Positions 6,605-6,995 of a DNA stretch of 6,995 bases are shown piece after piece. A model generated the notes under the pieces. That model was not told the origin of the DNA, made no database searches, and saw only the letters and a list, made by a program, of their open reading frames with translations. Made by a program: the position numbers and the translations under genes. Positions within the stretch are counted from its first letter, which is position 1. Each line of letters starts with the position of its first letter. The stretch is from JACTMJ01 sp039812845 (lineage in GTDB: Bacteria; Acidobacteriota; Terriglobia; Bryobacterales; Bryobacteraceae), in contig JBDIBK010000183.1 in the NCBI GenBank assembly GCA_039812845.1, positions 1 to 6,995 of the forward strand, given 5' to 3'.

Positions 6605-6715
6605 AAGTGCCCGCCCCGTCCAAGCGAATTTGGCCGGGGTTCTTCGCCTCCCCGACATGCCTGTTTTCGCCGCGAGGCTGGGTGCTCTTGCTTCAGCCCT
6701 CCCTTCGCCCTCACT

Positions 6716-6745
6716 ATGGAGGAGGAGAATTTCGAACTGGGATGA
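6716..6745 (+). CDS. Possible 9-codon leader ORF (MEEENFELG) overlapping the next start
   Basis: ATG at 6716 opens a 9-residue frame whose TGA (6743-6745) overlaps the ATG of the membrane-protein gene as ATGA, the classic arrangement for translational coupling. The GGAGGAGGAG purine run is inside this mini-ORF and no Shine-Dalgarno precedes it, so it may simply be a by-product of the ribosome binding site for the downstream gene. Low confidence that it is translated. Confidence 0.15.
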   Translation: MEEENFELG

Positions 6746-6995
6746 ACTCTTTTCTGCGCGTGATGTTCTGGACGCTGAGCGTGATCACCTGCGGTTTGGT
6801 GATTTTCTGCGCGTACCACGTGGAGCGGCCGCTGGCCATCGAATGGCCGCTCGATACCATCGCGATCTGGGGCGCGGTGGCGGCGCTGGCCTTCACCGTG
6901 GGCCTCTTTCTTGCCATGCCGCAAACCCGAAACGGGAGGATCGGCCTGGTGCTTGGCCTCTTCGTCCTCGCCTTCACCTGCTATGCCAGTTTCGA
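6742..6995 (+). CDS. Small integral membrane protein, unrecognised (cut by right edge)
   Basis: Eighty-four codons are visible, starting MNSFLRVMFWTLSVI and still open at the window end. Three hydrophobic segments stand out: about 8-26, 38-58 and 66-84. The loop YHVERPLAIEWPLD (25-38) lies between the first two, and QTRNGR (61-66), with two Arg residues, separates the last two, so that loop is likely cytoplasmic under the positive-inside rule, though this is uncertain. Codon third positions are strongly G/C, as in a real gene of this genome, and the overlapping minus-strand frames give no recognisable protein. The only Shine-Dalgarno candidate, GGAGGAG at 6721-6727 within a purine run, is 14 nt from the ATG, longer than usual; no closer in-frame start upstream is available. 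It is divergent from the receptor. No family recognised and no function is proposed. Confidence 0.7.
   Translation, partial: MNSFLRVMFWTLSVITCGLVIFCAYHVERPLAIEWPLDTIAIWGAVAALAFTVGLFLAMPQTRNGRIGLVLGLFVLAFTCYASF

Larger units (their letters stand above)
6437..6741. other. Divergent intergenic region between the receptor and the membrane-protein gene
   Basis: This 305-bp stretch holds the receptor ribosome binding site, leader hairpins, promoter and two palindromes in its left two thirds. The part from about 6605 to 6715 is pyrimidine-rich on the plus strand, and I see no good promoter for the plus-strand gene there. A purine block GGAGGAGGAG ends it at 6718-6727. The minus-strand open frames crossing this region lack recognisable protein features and are not called. 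Confidence 0.6.

Noticed and set aside
6437..6658. 74-residue N-terminal extension of the receptor
   Set aside because: The Shine-Dalgarno and signal peptide both point to the ATG at 6436, and the extension contains the likely promoter.
6750..6814. 12-bp direct repeat TTTTCTGCGCGT, two copies 53 bp apart
   Set aside because: The copies are in different reading frames within one coding region, with no further repeat structure; probably coincidence.
6823..6852. 8-bp inverted repeat GAGCGGCC/GGCCGCTC with a 14-nt loop
   Set aside because: It lies inside the membrane-protein coding region, has no T tail, and such GC stems arise easily at this base composition.
6439..6924. 161-codon minus-strand open frame across the divergent region
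   Set aside because: Low-complexity Arg/His-rich translation. It overlaps the receptor promoter and the hydrophobic plus-strand protein, which has the better coding character.

Overview
The window looks like a GC-rich chromosome segment of an Acidobacteriota bacterium, probably Bryobacterales/Solibacter-like. This rests on gene families, not on a database match. The main evidence is a 1153-residue TonB-dependent receptor with an N-terminal carboxypeptidase-regulatory-like domain, a type greatly expanded in that phylum. It sits next to an FAD-dependent oxidoreductase of the FAD_oxidored type, and the leucyl-tRNA synthetase carries a Thermus-type CWRHED zinc motif.

Layout: three genes lie on the minus strand, in transcription order receptor (6436-2975), secreted-type FAD oxidoreductase (2841-964) and leuS (782 to beyond the left edge). 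One gene lies on the plus strand (6742 to beyond the right edge), encoding an unrecognised small membrane protein divergent from the receptor. Almost all the other open frames, including several over 200 codons, are antisense shadows of these genes in GC-rich DNA.

The intergenic regions hold the more unusual structure. Upstream of the receptor there is a good sigma-70-like promoter, two palindromes next to it, a structured 5' leader and a strong Shine-Dalgarno. Between the receptor and the oxidoreductase, a very strong near-perfect hairpin starts 11 nt after the receptor stop codon. It is followed by two tandem copies of CCGGTGCGGG, the second of which is part of a perfect 12-bp inverted repeat that would bury the oxidoreductase start codon while leaving its Shine-Dalgarno in the loop. 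The leuS leader has a smaller inverted repeat with two alternative 3' arms.

How the genes may work together (inference): the receptor and the oxidoreductase could form a nutrient uptake and periplasmic oxidation pair, with the hairpin adjusting their relative expression. leuS is housekeeping and probably only a neighbour. No mobile element, CRISPR array, tRNA or rRNA was seen. I found no clearly new system; the best leads are the RNA structures around 2831-2963 and the SLH-like C-terminus of the oxidoreductase.
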